64,000 bases of DNA from Chitinophagaceae bacterium (GCA_016715365.1 JADKAM010000001.1:434001-498000), one strand, 5' to 3'; counted from the first letter of the stretch, positions 34,601 through 43,975 are shown. A program made the numbers and translations. The notes: generated from the sequence alone by a model not told the origin.

Positions 34601-37600
34601 CCTGCATTGGAACAATAAGGTGAACCTGTATAAGAAATAGTTGCTGCAGGAAGCTGTGTAATAGTAATCGTCGTTGTTGCGGTTACAACAGGGCATCCTC
34701 CTGATGCTGCAATAGTATAATTAACGGTGTAGGTTCCCGGCGTGCTGGTACCCAATGTTAAGTTGTTGCGGTTACAAGAGGACATCCACCACTTGCTGCA
34801 ATGGTATAAGTAACCGTGTAGGTTCCCGGCGTGCTGGTACCCAATGTTACATCACCTGTTGCTGCATTGATCGTTAAGCCTGCTGTTGAACTATAAGTTC
34901 CACCTGCTGTGCCCGTTCTCGTAACTGTTGCAGTTCCTGCATTGGAACAATAAGGTGACCCTGCATAAGAAATGGTTGCAGCTGGAAGCTGTGTAATAGT
35001 AATAGTAGTTGTAGCGGTTACAACAGGGCATCCTCCTGATGCTGCAATAGTATAAGTAACGGTGTAGGTTCCAGGTGTACTGGTGCCCAATGTTACATCG
35101 CCTGTTGCTGCATTGATCGTTAAGCCTGCTGTTGAACTATAAGTTCCACCTGCTGTGCCCGTTCTTGTAACCATTGCTGTTCCTGCATTGGAACAATAAG
35201 GTGAACCTGTATAAGAAATAGTTGCTGCAGGAAGTTGTGTAATGGTAATAGTAGTATTAGTTGTTACAACAGGGCATCCTCCTGATGCTGCAATAGTATA
35301 AGTAACGGTGTAGGTTCCAGGTGTACTGGTGCCCAATGTTACATCGCCTGTTGTTGCATTGATAGTTAAGCCTGCTGTTGAACTATAAGTTCCACCAGCT
35401 GTGCCCGTTCTCGTAACTGTTGCAGTTCCTGCATTGGAACAATAAGGTGACCCTGCATAAGAAATAGTTGCAGCTGGAAGCTGTGTAATAGTAATAGTAG
35501 TTGTTGCGGTTACAACAGAACATCCTCCTGATGCTGCAATGGTATAAGTAACCGTGTAGGTTCCAGGTGTACTGGTAGCTAATGTTACATCACCTGTTGC
35601 AGCATTGATTGTTAAGCCTGCTGTTGAACTATAAGTTCCACCTGCTGTTCCGGTTCTTGTAACATTTGCAGTTCCTGCATTGGAACAATAGGGTGAACCT
35701 GTATAAGAAATAGTTGCAGCAGGAAGTTGTGTAATGGTAATCGTTGTTGTAGCGGTTACAACAGGGCAGCCGCCTGATGCAGCAATGGTATAAGTAACGG
35801 TGTAGGTTCCGGGTGTACTGGTGCCCAATGTTACATCTCCTGTTGTTGCATTGATGGTTAAGCCTGCTGTTGAACTATAAGTTCCACCAGCTGTGCCCGT
35901 TCTCGTAACTGTTGCAGTTCCTGCATTGGAACAATAGGGTGAACCTGCATAAGAAATAGTTGCAACAGGTAATGCAGTTATGAGTAATCGTGGTTGTAGC
36001 GGTTACAAGCAGGGCATCCGCCACTGGCTGCAATAGTATAAGTAACGGTGTAGGTTCCCGGCGTGCTGGTACCCAATGTTACATCGCCTGTTGCTGCATT
36101 GATAGTTAAGCCTGCTGTTGAACTATAAGTTCCACCTGCTGTTCCGGTTCTTGTAACATTTGCAGTTCCTGCATTGGAACAATAGGGTGAACCTGCATAA
36201 GAAATAGTTGCTGAAGGAAGTTGTGTAATGGTAATAGTAGTATTAGTTGTTACAACAGGGCATCCGCCTGATGCTGCAATGGTATAAGTAACCGTGTAGG
36301 TTCCGGGTGTACTGGTGCCCAATGTTACATCGCCTGTTGCTGCATTGATCGTTAAGCCTGCTGTTGAACTATAAGTTCCACCTGCTGTTCCGGTTCTTGT
36401 AACCGTTGCAGTTCCTGCATTGGAACAATAAGGTGAACCTGTATAAGATATAGTTGCAGCAGGAATTTGTGTAATAGTAATCGTTGTTGTTGCGGTTACA
36501 ACAGAACATCCTCCTGATGCTGCAATGGTATAAGTAACCGTGTAGGTACCAGGTGTACTGGTTCCCAATGTTACATCGCCTGTTGCTGCATTGATCGTTA
36601 AGCCGGCTGTTGAACTATAGGTTCCGCCGGCTGTTCCGGTTCTGGTAACCGTTGCCGTTCCTGCATTGGAACAATAAGGTGAACCTGCATAGGAAATAGT
36701 TGCTGAAGGAAGTTGTGTAATGGTAATTGATGTTGTTGCTGTTACAACAGAACATCCACCGCTTGCAGCAATGGTATAAGTAACCGTGTAGGTACCAGGT
36801 GTACTGGTTCCCAATGTTACATCGCCTGTTGCAGCATTGATTGTTAAGCCTGCTGTTGAACTATAAGTTCCACCTGTTGTTCCGGTTCTTGTAACCGTTG
36901 CAGTTCCTGCATTGGAACAATAGGGTGAACCTGCATAGGAAATAGTTGCAGCAGGCAATGGAGTAACTGTAATGGTTGGATTACCACTGTTACCGCTTCC
37001 CACACAGGCAGTTGCATCTGTTACCGAAACAAGCGAGTAGCTTGTTGTACCGGAAGGTGTAACCGGAATATTGGTGCCGCTTACATAATTATTTACTGTA
37101 AAATTAGTAGTGCCATCTGTGTACACAACGGTATATGGAGAAACGCCACCCGTTATAGTAGTAGTTAAATTTGCAGTGCCTCCGGCGCAAATTGTTGAAG
37201 CCCCTGAAACTGCCAACACAGACGAATTTGAACAGCATGCATTCAAAGCAGCATTTGATACAACCAGTATCTCGGCAGCTGACAAAGCCCGGTTATAAAT
37301 CCTCAGTTCATCTATCTTGCCACCAAAAGGATTATACCGGGGTGGCACAAAGCTCGCATAACACATAGCACCTGCCTGCATATTGATAGGATAATTGGGG
37401 GCTGTTGTACCCTCCGTTGCCGAGAGCCTGAAAACCCCATCAATGTATAGCGATATGGTACCATTGTTTCTTACCGCCGTTGCATGGTGCCAGCTACCGG
37501 TGGTAAAATTTGTTGCCGCAGCACTGCCCACTGAATTATTTTTATAATTGAATTGCAGATTCCATGTTCCTGCTACGGTAGACCATAACCAAACTCCCCA

Positions 37601-37945
37601 GCCACCATAGTTCAGGCAGTTGTCAACCAGGCCCGATGTACTGTTGCCGTTGAAAAAAAAGTTGAATGAAACTGTAAAGTTATTGGTACCGACAAAGTCA
37701 AGATTACCGTTATCAATAAAATCGATATACGAATTCAGGTTTCCCTGGAACTGAACAGCTGTATTTGGGGCAGTGCAGGAGTTTGTTGTAAAACTGGTAC
37801 TTACACCACTGGCTGTTACATTAGCAGGACCAGCATTGGTATAGTTTCCGCTAAAAGGAAAGTAAGCAATTAAGCCAGCAGTAGTTTGAGCTGTTGTACT
37901 GATCGTGCAAAACAGCACCATCATCAAAAATAAAGATCTAAGCAT
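31666..37945 (-). CDS. Giant repeat adhesin with LamG-like N terminus and T9SS sorting domain, frames interrupted
   Basis: I read 31666-37945 as one gene of about 2,090 codons. From 37945: a signal peptide (FCTISTTAQT); a LamG/concanavalin-like domain at residues about 25-215 (TGSWHHATAVRNNGTISLYI, then GGKIDELRIYNRALS); a linker Ig-like domain; about 18 tandem 82-residue repeats; two divergent Ig-like domains; and a T9SS type A C-terminal domain (VVFVYPNPSRGQFQVRVYNQ, then SGNYTVTVVD). Each typical repeat has two Cys (SPYCSNAG and SGGCP). The frame breaks near 35981-36011 (two single extra bases) and near 34758 (one repeat joined mid-unit to another, ending in a stop). Both breaks fall inside near-identical repeats, where assembly is least reliable. 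The protein would be exported and anchored as an adhesin. Confidence 0.8.
32441..36964 (-). repeat. Tandem array of about 18 coding repeats of 246 bp
   Basis: Each unit encodes 82 residues with the frame ATISYxGSPYCSNAGTA, then TRTGTAGGTY, AGLTINAATGDVTLGTSTPG, and SGGCP. Units 1-11 (from 36964 down to about 34260) are nearly identical in DNA; the later ones (toward 32441) are increasingly divergent, and one near 33480 is shorter. The gradient suggests recent expansion or homogenisation at the N-terminal side. The fold is probably Ig-like. Confidence 0.85.
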
Positions 37946-38210
37946 GGTTTTAGGTTTAATAAAGTATAAACAATGTGATTTTTTATTCGTTTTAGTAACA
38001 TCATCTTACCATGAGTATCGTTACACTTAGTAATGGCCTGAATATTGAAAATCCAATTTTGATCCAGTTTTTACAGTGTATACGGTACCGGAATGTGTAC
38101 CCCAAAGAACTAAATAAATGACATGGTTTTAAACCGTTTATGAACCTTTTCTAAATGGGTGAAAACACCCTGAACAGGGGCTATATTTTATTATATGTAC
38201 AAATCATTAT

Positions 38211-38429
38211 TTAAGTATTTTCCTCCTGTACTTCCTGGGTTAAATCAATGAAAGGCTTTCCTGCATAAAATTTCAGCCAATTCAGCATATTGACTACCGG
38301 GTCTTCTCTCTTTTGTTGCAGTAATATCTTATGGTGTGAAATTGGATTGCGGCCAAACAATAATGTTAGTTCCCGGAGTCGGGGGCAGTGATGTTTGGGT
38401 AAGACATGCCTTAAGCTGGCTGGATGAAT
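38211..38429 (-). pseudogene. Possible gene remnant, 72-residue open frame
   Basis: The minus strand is open between stops from 38429 to 38211. It reads in part LRELTLLFGRNPISHHKILL, then VVNMLNWLKFYAGKPFIDLT. The composition looks coding, but the only ATG is near the end and I recognise no family. It may be the tail of a lost gene. Confidence 0.2.
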
Positions 38430-38504
38430 TTATTTTGAACCTGCAGTTTATTTAAAACTATTTGGGTTGCATGCAATAGTGATCTTTGTGTTGCTTCTTA
38501 CCTC

Positions 38505-38542
38505 TGTGTCTTCGTGGTTTATTTTTGAACCACGAAGACACA
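38505..38542. repeat. Intergenic hairpin element (CTTCGTGGTT type)
   Basis: TGTGTCTTCGTGGTT (38505-38519) pairs perfectly with 38528-38542 over 8 nt. It lies 16 bp past the amidase stop codon and may act as its terminator. It belongs to the same family as the elements at 27524 and 30608. Confidence 0.65.
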
Positions 38543-38558
38543 AAGAACACAAAGTTCA

Positions 38559-40316
38559 CTAAGGTTTATGTTTACAATGCTCCAAAAAATCCTGTATCCC
38601 CTGCACGATCCTTTCTGCTATCTGCTGCTGAAAGTTATCGTCCAGTATTTTCATTTCATCTTCGGGGTTACTGAGAAATAATGTTTCTACCAATGCATTG
38701 GGATATTCAATGGGGCTGTTGAGCATAAAATTAAAACTGCCGTTGTTGCCATTGTCTTTCAGGTCCAGCTCCAGCATGTGTTTATGAATGGCATTGCTTA
38801 AATTTCTAAAACCAATATAGCGGTAAAAGCTGCTGGTGCCTTTTACCCGTATCGGTTCAACGGTAGAATTCAGGTGAATGCTGATCAGCAGGTCGGGCAC
38901 ACTATCGCGGTAAAATAAAATGCGTTCTTTATTATCAACAAATTTTTCGGTGGTTCTTGTCATGATGACTTTGGCGCCTGCCTGCTCCAATAGTTTTTGC
39001 AGTTTAATTGAAACTGCCAGTGTAAGCATTTTTTCTGAAGAGCCTGTTGGGCCGCCGGCACCGGTATTGCTGCCGCCATGGCCTGCATCCACTGCAATGG
39101 TTAAATGCTGAAGGTCTAATTTTTCAGGCTGTCTTTTTACTTTTATCACCAGGGTATTGCCTTTGTAATAAATACTGTGGCCCCAGTGCTGGGCATGTTT
39201 CAGTTCAATGGTAATTCTAAAAATTTCATCTTCAATCTGTTCATAAGTAACATTTTTTATCTCCTTTGTGTTTTCCAGTTGTGTTATCCAGTTGGTATTG
39301 TTGGTGGCACCAAAAACATCCACTACAATTTTTGATGGATCAACCAATTGAAAACTCTGGTAAGGCAACCGTGCAAGCAAACCCAGCTGTACGTAATCAA
39401 AAGCACTGTCGCCATAAACCGTCCACCGGTCGGTAAGCGACTCCGGCGTAAAACTTCCCTTAGGCAAAAACTCCACCGCATCATCATCAATAAAAGCGGT
39501 GCGGTATTTACTAAGCCTTACTTTGTACTGGCTGCCCACTTTACCAACTACATTTAATAAAACCATCGAATCTACATAACCGATTTTTGCACCGCCCAGC
39601 CTGTCATTGCCCAGGCCATACAGCAAATGCGCCAGCCTGCCTTTGGTTACGGCAATATTGGGTGCCAGCGGACCAAACATACTCACCCAGTATTTGGTTT
39701 GTTTTGTTACAGCTTTGCCTATACTATCTGTAATGGTTATCTGCAGCTTGCTCACCAAAAAACTGTCCGTTTCTTTTACTACATACTCGCCCTGGTATAT
39801 GCCGGGCATTTTGTTTTGCAACATCTCATACAAAGGAATATTACCATTGGCAAAAACCGTACAGCCTGTTAAAGCTTTTACTTTAAACTTTATTCTGTCG
39901 CCGGGCATAACAAATAAATTGCCTTCGGGAAAAGTTTCTATCGAAGCAATATCCAGTGTTTTTACCGTATCGGGCGGAGGCGGCAATGTATAATTATAAT
40001 TTAGTTTTTTGCTGGTTGATTTATCCGGAGCGGTAAATGCGATCAGGTTAAAAACCGTATCGCCGGGTTTTAAATTCAGTTCATAGGCAAAGGCGCCGGT
40101 GGGGTAAACCTTTACTTCCTTTCCATTGATGGTGAGGTTGCAGGTTTTGCAGGTACTGCCAACTACAAACTGGCGTGATGCTTTTACATTGATGACTGAT
40201 TTGGTGGGTTCTACCAGTTTTATAAAAGGCTTATGCACAGCATCCTGCGGATCAGTTGTTTGGGCAAAAGAAAAAATGCTTAGCAGCAATGCAGGAATGA
40301 TCAGTAAGAATTTCAT
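38559..40316 (-). CDS. N-acetylmuramoyl-L-alanine amidase (Amidase_3)
   Basis: The 585-residue protein has a signal peptide ending SFAQ, a long N-terminal region of beta-structured domains (including two SH3-like stretches), and a C-terminal Amidase_3 zinc hydrolase at about 370-580. Zinc and catalytic residues are visible: His in VDAGHGGSNTG, Glu in SSEKMLTLAVS, His in ISIHLN, and Glu in NALVETLFLSN. It cleaves the bond between muramic acid and the stem peptide in the periplasm. It is larger than house-keeping AmiC-type enzymes, and the N-terminal region probably binds wall or partner proteins. Confidence 0.9.
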   Translation of the reverse strand: MKFLLIIPALLLSIFSFAQTTDPQDAVHKPFIKLVEPTKSVINVKASRQFVVGSTCKTCNLTINGKEVKVYPTGAFAYELNLKPGDTVFNLIAFTAPDKSTSKKLNYNYTLPPPPDTVKTLDIASIETFPEGNLFVMPGDRIKFKVKALTGCTVFANGNIPLYEMLQNKMPGIYQGEYVVKETDSFLVSKLQITITDSIGKAVTKQTKYWVSMFGPLAPNIAVTKGRLAHLLYGLGNDRLGGAKIGYVDSMVLLNVVGKVGSQYKVRLSKYRTAFIDDDAVEFLPKGSFTPESLTDRWTVYGDSAFDYVQLGLLARLPYQSFQLVDPSKIVVDVFGATNNTNWITQLENTKEIKNVTYEQIEDEIFRITIELKHAQHWGHSIYYKGNTLVIKVKRQPEKLDLQHLTIAVDAGHGGSNTGAGGPTGSSEKMLTLAVSIKLQKLLEQAGAKVIMTRTTEKFVDNKERILFYRDSVPDLLISIHLNSTVEPIRVKGTSSFYRYIGFRNLSNAIHKHMLELDLKDNGNNGSFNFMLNSPIEYPNALVETLFLSNPEDEMKILDDNFQQQIAERIVQGIQDFLEHCKHKP

Positions 40317-40423
40317 AGAGGCAAGTTAAAATAAAATACATAGTTTGTTGGTTAATTATCGGTGAAAAGAAAGTAATGGCAGCTGGCGGTAAAATAAAAT
40401 AATAGCAGCTTTCTTTTTTATTG

Positions 40424-40866
40424 TTCTTTTTTGCTTCTCCAAAAAAGAACCAAAAAAAGAGCCCGACAAAGGATTACATCCCCTTTGTCGGATGGTTCCC
40501 TGATTAAGCTTTTGTACTACTGTAGCTTCAGCATTGGTAATTCTACTCTTAGGTTCAGTCCACTAACAAAGAATAAAAGCAGCTATTAATTTAATGGATA
40601 CCCGCTCTTAAATATTATTGTAACAACTGCGACCACAGTATTTTTCGATTTTGATGTTATCATATGCGTGAACCGCCACGCTAATGTTAATTGAACTGAT
40701 TACTATTTTAAAAGTTCTTGAAAAACGGTTTGGGTTGTAAATTGATTTTGAAAAAAGCCGACTGCTCACGTGGCGCTGGCAGGAAAAACGGCGGAGCATT
40801 CGTTTTTCCTTGATCCTGAGCGAAGCCGAAGGATTGTTACTTTTTTGTATCAAGACAATAAAGTAA
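40424..40866 (+). repeat. Structured non-coding element, copy 1
   Basis: The element begins near TTGTTCTTTTTTGCTTCTCC and has a 10-bp hairpin CCGACAAAGG (40463-40472) / 40482-40491 with loop ATTACATCC, followed by GGTTCCCTGATTAAGCTTTT. After a roughly 200-bp extra segment it continues with GTGGCGCTGGCAGG and ends in a second hairpin, TTACTTTTTTGT (40837-40848) / 40855-40866, with loop ATCAAG. Copy 2 at 41966-42244 has the same order. No credible protein is encoded in 40330-41096. It may be a non-autonomous mobile element or an RNA gene. Confidence 0.6.
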
Positions 40867-41096
40867 AGTAATTATAAGAATGATTTTGCTATTATGACGT
40901 GCTCTAACATAAGCAACCATTTTGTTGACACTAACAAAATGGCAGCTTAAACTTTTATATATCAGCGTTTAAACAGCAATTCTTATATAATCTCCGAATG
41001 TTTTATATAATCCCCACTTATTTACCCCAATAACAGATAGCGGCATGAAAGATGCTCATGCCCCTGTATAAACAATTTAAAAACTAATCAAGAATT

Positions 41097-41825
41097 ATGA
41101 AAACGATCATGTTAATTGCTTTGAGTGTTTTTTCTCTTTCGGCTATGGCCCAGGAAAAAACCGACAAAAAAGCCAAATGGAGTAAAATGAAATCAATGAA
41201 GCCGATCATGACCCATGGTATTGGCGTAAGCTTCCAGAATTTTGATGCACTGAATCACCGCATTGCCGGTTTTCCGCAATATGATGGCTTAAACAACCGT
41301 ATGTGGACACTTACTGCAGGTTCTATGCATGTAATGAACAATTTTGTATCGCAGATGACTGTTACCGGCGGCAGCAGTTTAACCGGCAACCCCAACAAAA
41401 AAAGCAGCACCCTGCGTACCATTGGCGGCGGGTTCGACCTGGGTTATGATGTGATCCCTTCCGAAACAATTATGCTATATCCGTTAGTAGGTATTGGCGG
41501 CGAAACCTTTCATGCCATTTACTACAGGGATGTAAATGCGGTAGAGTTTGATGCCGTAGCCAATTCAACTTCGGTGCAAAACAGTATTCGCAAAACAAAA
41601 TTTGTAAACTCTGCCTTTACATATCGCCTTGGACTGGGCATGTTGGTTAAGTCACCAAGAAATGAGCATGGCAGCATTGGCATACAGGCCGGTTATGTTT
41701 CGGGCTTTCATGATGAAAGATGGAAGAGTGCCGAATACCAGAACCTGAACAATGCGCCTCATGATATTATTAAGCGCTTTTCAGTTTCGCTTATTTTTAC
41801 CGGTGGTAAGATGATGGGCATGTAA
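41097..41825 (+). CDS. Outer-membrane beta-barrel-like protein
   Basis: The 242-residue protein has a signal peptide ending AMAQ and a Lys-rich start to the mature part. Amphipathic strands follow (GIGVSFQNFDALNHRIAGF, TIGGGFDLGYDVIPSE, FTYRLGLGMLVKSP), and it ends RFSVSLIFTGGKMMGM. The pattern fits a small outer-membrane beta-barrel of about 8-10 strands. The terminal residue is not the usual aromatic. It is flanked on both sides by copies of the structured non-coding element. Function unknown. Confidence 0.65.
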   Translation: MKTIMLIALSVFSLSAMAQEKTDKKAKWSKMKSMKPIMTHGIGVSFQNFDALNHRIAGFPQYDGLNNRMWTLTAGSMHVMNNFVSQMTVTGGSSLTGNPNKKSSTLRTIGGGFDLGYDVIPSETIMLYPLVGIGGETFHAIYYRDVNAVEFDAVANSTSVQNSIRKTKFVNSAFTYRLGLGMLVKSPRNEHGSIGIQAGYVSGFHDERWKSAEYQNLNNAPHDIIKRFSVSLIFTGGKMMGM

Positions 41826-41846
41826 ACAACAAAGCATAATTTTTAT

Positions 41847-41880
41847 AAAAGGTATGGGGTTTCTCATACCTTTTTGTTTT
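41847..41880 (+). terminator. Rho-independent terminator after the beta-barrel gene
   Basis: AAAAGGTATG (41847-41856) pairs with CATACCTTTT (41865-41874) over 8 nt, followed by TGTTTT. Confidence 0.75.
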
Positions 41881-41965
41881 AAAGATTATTCTTCTTTTTT
41901 TGTTTGTAAGAAAATAAAGTATTATCAATAGCAGTAAAAGAAATAACGGCAGCCTGAATTTTTTT

Positions 41966-42244
41966 GCTCTTTTTTTGCTTCCCGATGAATCGGGACAGGT
42001 CCTCCAAATCCTTCGACTCCGCTCAGGAGAAACAAAAAAGGAACCCCACAATCGATTACATCCCGATTGTGGGATTGTTCCCTGATTTAGCTTTAGTGCT
42101 ATGCGCAGCATCCTGCGGGCTGTAGCTTCGACATTTGATCTTTACTCGACTGGTCCAGTGGCGTTGGCCTGGCAAAACGGGCGGTCCCGATAGCTATCGG
42201 GATGATTTTTTTTGGTTCTTTTTTGTATCAAGACAAAAAAGAAC
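41966..42244 (+). repeat. Structured non-coding element, copy 2
   Basis: This has the same order as copy 1. The first hairpin, CCCACAATCG (42045-42054) / 42064-42073, has the identical loop ATTACATCC; TTCCCTGATTTAGCTTT follows, then GTGGCGTTGGC. The final hairpin GTTCTTTTTTGT (42215-42226) / 42233-42244 has loop ATCAAG. It carries extra short pieces that copy 1 lacks at the same place, including a CCTTCGACTCCGCTCAGGA segment and the palindrome CCCGATAGCTATCGGG. Confidence 0.65.
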
Positions 42245-42314
42245 ATATTAACTAATGGCAGTTTAATTAATAAAAGCAGATATTAGTTTAATGGCATTAA
42301 AAACTACACCATTC

Positions 42315-42854
42315 TTATTTTTTTTCTTTCTCCTTCTTCCCCCACTCCAATTCATAACTGATACCTGCCAGCAAAAACTGCTGATTCATTTTTCCCCAGG
42401 TAAACATATACTCAATATGCGGAGCCCATTTACCGAATTGAAAAACAGCACCGGCCCCTGTATTAAAAGACCAGAAACGTTGATAGACCGTTTCATCCAG
42501 CGCAATAATATATTCCTTTTCGCTGGTATGGCTTATACCGGTAAGCGGGTAAAGCCTTACTGTTTTACCCACGGGCAGCAGGTAATGAAAATTCAGGTCA
42601 AAATCCCAGGAGCTGAGCTCTACGGCTTCTTCGTGCTTTATATGTTTGCTGGTGAGGAAGCGGTTCATTTCTATTCCGCCAATCAGGTGCTCATTAAAAT
42701 GATAAAAAGCGCTCACATTAAAGCCGTTAAGCTGCGAGTGCATATTGCGTACAGTGGCCAGGTCTATACTGGCAGTATGTTGTGCAGCAGCAAACATGGC
42801 CGGCAGCAACAGGCAGGCTATAAAAAGCCCTTGTAAAAGTTTTGGTTTTTTCAT
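42315..42854 (-). CDS. Secreted beta-barrel-like protein
   Basis: The protein of about 179 residues has a signal peptide (KLLQGLFIACLLLPAMFAAA) and a mature part with alternating strands (FNVSAFYHFNEHLIGGIEMN, FDLNFHYLLPVGKTVRLYPL, FLLAGISYELEW). I start it at the ATG at 42854 because MKKPK is a usual signal start; an ATG 12 bp upstream is in frame. It is likely a small outer-membrane barrel, similar in style to 41097-41825. Function unknown. Confidence 0.65.
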   Translation of the reverse strand: MKKPKLLQGLFIACLLLPAMFAAAQHTASIDLATVRNMHSQLNGFNVSAFYHFNEHLIGGIEMNRFLTSKHIKHEEAVELSSWDFDLNFHYLLPVGKTVRLYPLTGISHTSEKEYIIALDETVYQRFWSFNTGAGAVFQFGKWAPHIEYMFTWGKMNQQFLLAGISYELEWGKKEKEKK

Positions 42855-42963
42855 AATGCAAAACAAACATCAAAATGGCCGGCCATAAATGAGGGCGATG
42901 GGTTGAAATGCTGATTATGGTCAGGTATTGGGCAAATGAAGCCGGCTGGTGTAGCTTTACAGT

Positions 42964-43104
42964 ATGGCAGATGTACATACACCGCAGCAGCGAAGCTATA
43001 ATATGCAGCAGATAAAGGGCAAAAACACCAGGCCAGAAATGCTGGTGCGTACATTTTTGCATGCAAATGGCTACCGCTATAAACTGCACGATAAAAAGAC
43101 TTAA
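42964..43104 (+). pseudogene. vsr: Vsr endonuclease remnant, N-terminal fragment
   Basis: An ATG at 42964 opens a 46-codon frame beginning MADVHTPQQRSYNM and including GKNTRPEMLVRTFLHANGY, followed by KLHDK and a stop. This is the N terminus of very-short-patch-repair endonucleases (about 140 residues), cut off just before the catalytic PGKPD segment. It closely matches the start of a second broken copy at 43976. The SIR2-like gene lies between them. No Dcm-type methylase is in the window. Confidence 0.75.
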
Positions 43105-43146
43105 CAGCATATTGGTGAAAAACCCTAAAAAAGTATTTAATTTAAT

Positions 43147-43947
43147 ATGGTGGATCACAAAAACAAAATAGCAATAATCGTTGGAGCAGGAGCTGTAGAG
43201 AATGCATGGAATCCCATTCTACAAATATTTAATCCAATGATGCAAGGTGGTGTTGATAGTGATACTGCAAATTGCATTTTTGCCAGAATGATCTATTTAC
43301 TTCGTGTTTATTCTGATTTATCAGATGAAAAGTCTGTTGAAAATTTAAAAAATCAAATCGGGATAGTACAGGATTTGAAAATTTTAATAAGCGAATTAAT
43401 ACAAGTTTCTCAAACAGCAGGCATTTTAAAACCCAGAAAGGAGTTTAAAGGTATATTTACAAAATTTATTTTGGCCGATAAGAATAACTTGTTTGGACTG
43501 GTTTCAACAAACTGGGACACAGTAATTGATAAGTATGCTGATGAACTGGTTAAAAAATTTTACGTCGATCTTGACAGTATAACTTGTTTTCATATACACG
43601 GCAGTATAGATGATCCTCATCACCTTTATTTACCTTCTGAAATATCCCGGGAAAAGTACCGGTCAACTGAAGATAATGACAAGCATGGCTATAATCATTA
43701 TGCAACATTAAAATTTTTAAAAGAGGCTCATCAAATTATACTATACGGACTTTCCTTAGATCCCCTTGATGCAGAGCTTAGTCAAATTTTAAATAGCGCA
43801 TTTACAACAAGTACTAATTTACGTGAAGTAGTAGTTATTAATCCTGATTTTAAAAAAGTTAGAAACAGAATAAAGTCTTTGTTATTTCCAAAAACTCATT
43901 TAACGGTTAAATGCTTTCACCCCCAAAACTTAGAGAACGAAGTTTAG
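43147..43947 (+). CDS. SIR2-like domain protein, candidate defence gene
   Basis: The 266-residue protein has a Rossmann-like start, NKIAIIVGAGAVENAWNP. FGLVSTNWDTVIDKYADEL follows, then FHIHGSIDDPHHLYLPSE, and YGLSLDPLDAELSQILN near the end. This order (GAG, TNWD, HGS, GxSLxD) is that of SIR2-type NAD-binding domains in bacterial immune proteins. GAGAVE replaces the more usual GAGxS. No second effector domain is fused. Such domains deplete NAD+ after phage detection in known systems; activity here is inference. It is A/T-richer than the flanking core genes and sits between two vsr remnants. Its start shares AATTTAATATGG with that of the McrC-like gene. Confidence 0.65.
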   Translation: MVDHKNKIAIIVGAGAVENAWNPILQIFNPMMQGGVDSDTANCIFARMIYLLRVYSDLSDEKSVENLKNQIGIVQDLKILISELIQVSQTAGILKPRKEFKGIFTKFILADKNNLFGLVSTNWDTVIDKYADELVKKFYVDLDSITCFHIHGSIDDPHHLYLPSEISREKYRSTEDNDKHGYNHYATLKFLKEAHQIILYGLSLDPLDAELSQILNSAFTTSTNLREVVVINPDFKKVRNRIKSLLFPKTHLTVKCFHPQNLENEV

Positions 43948-43975
43948 GAGAAGGATACTATCTTATTATTTCTAT

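Larger units (their letters stand above)
37946..38558. other. 613-bp intergenic region upstream of the adhesin gene
   Basis: This holds the promoter side of the adhesin gene (37946 to about 38020, no exact TAnnTTTG), an open frame without a good start (38211-38429, listed separately), and a hairpin element at 38505-38542 close to the amidase stop. No other gene is seen. Confidence 0.5.

Noticed and set aside
40608..40853. Open frame of 81 codons on the minus strand inside element copy 1
   Set aside because: Not present in copy 2 and without any domain; explained by the non-coding element.
42727..43158. Open frame of 143 codons on the minus strand
   Set aside because: It overlaps the vsr fragment and the signal-peptide region of a real gene; composition is not coding-like.
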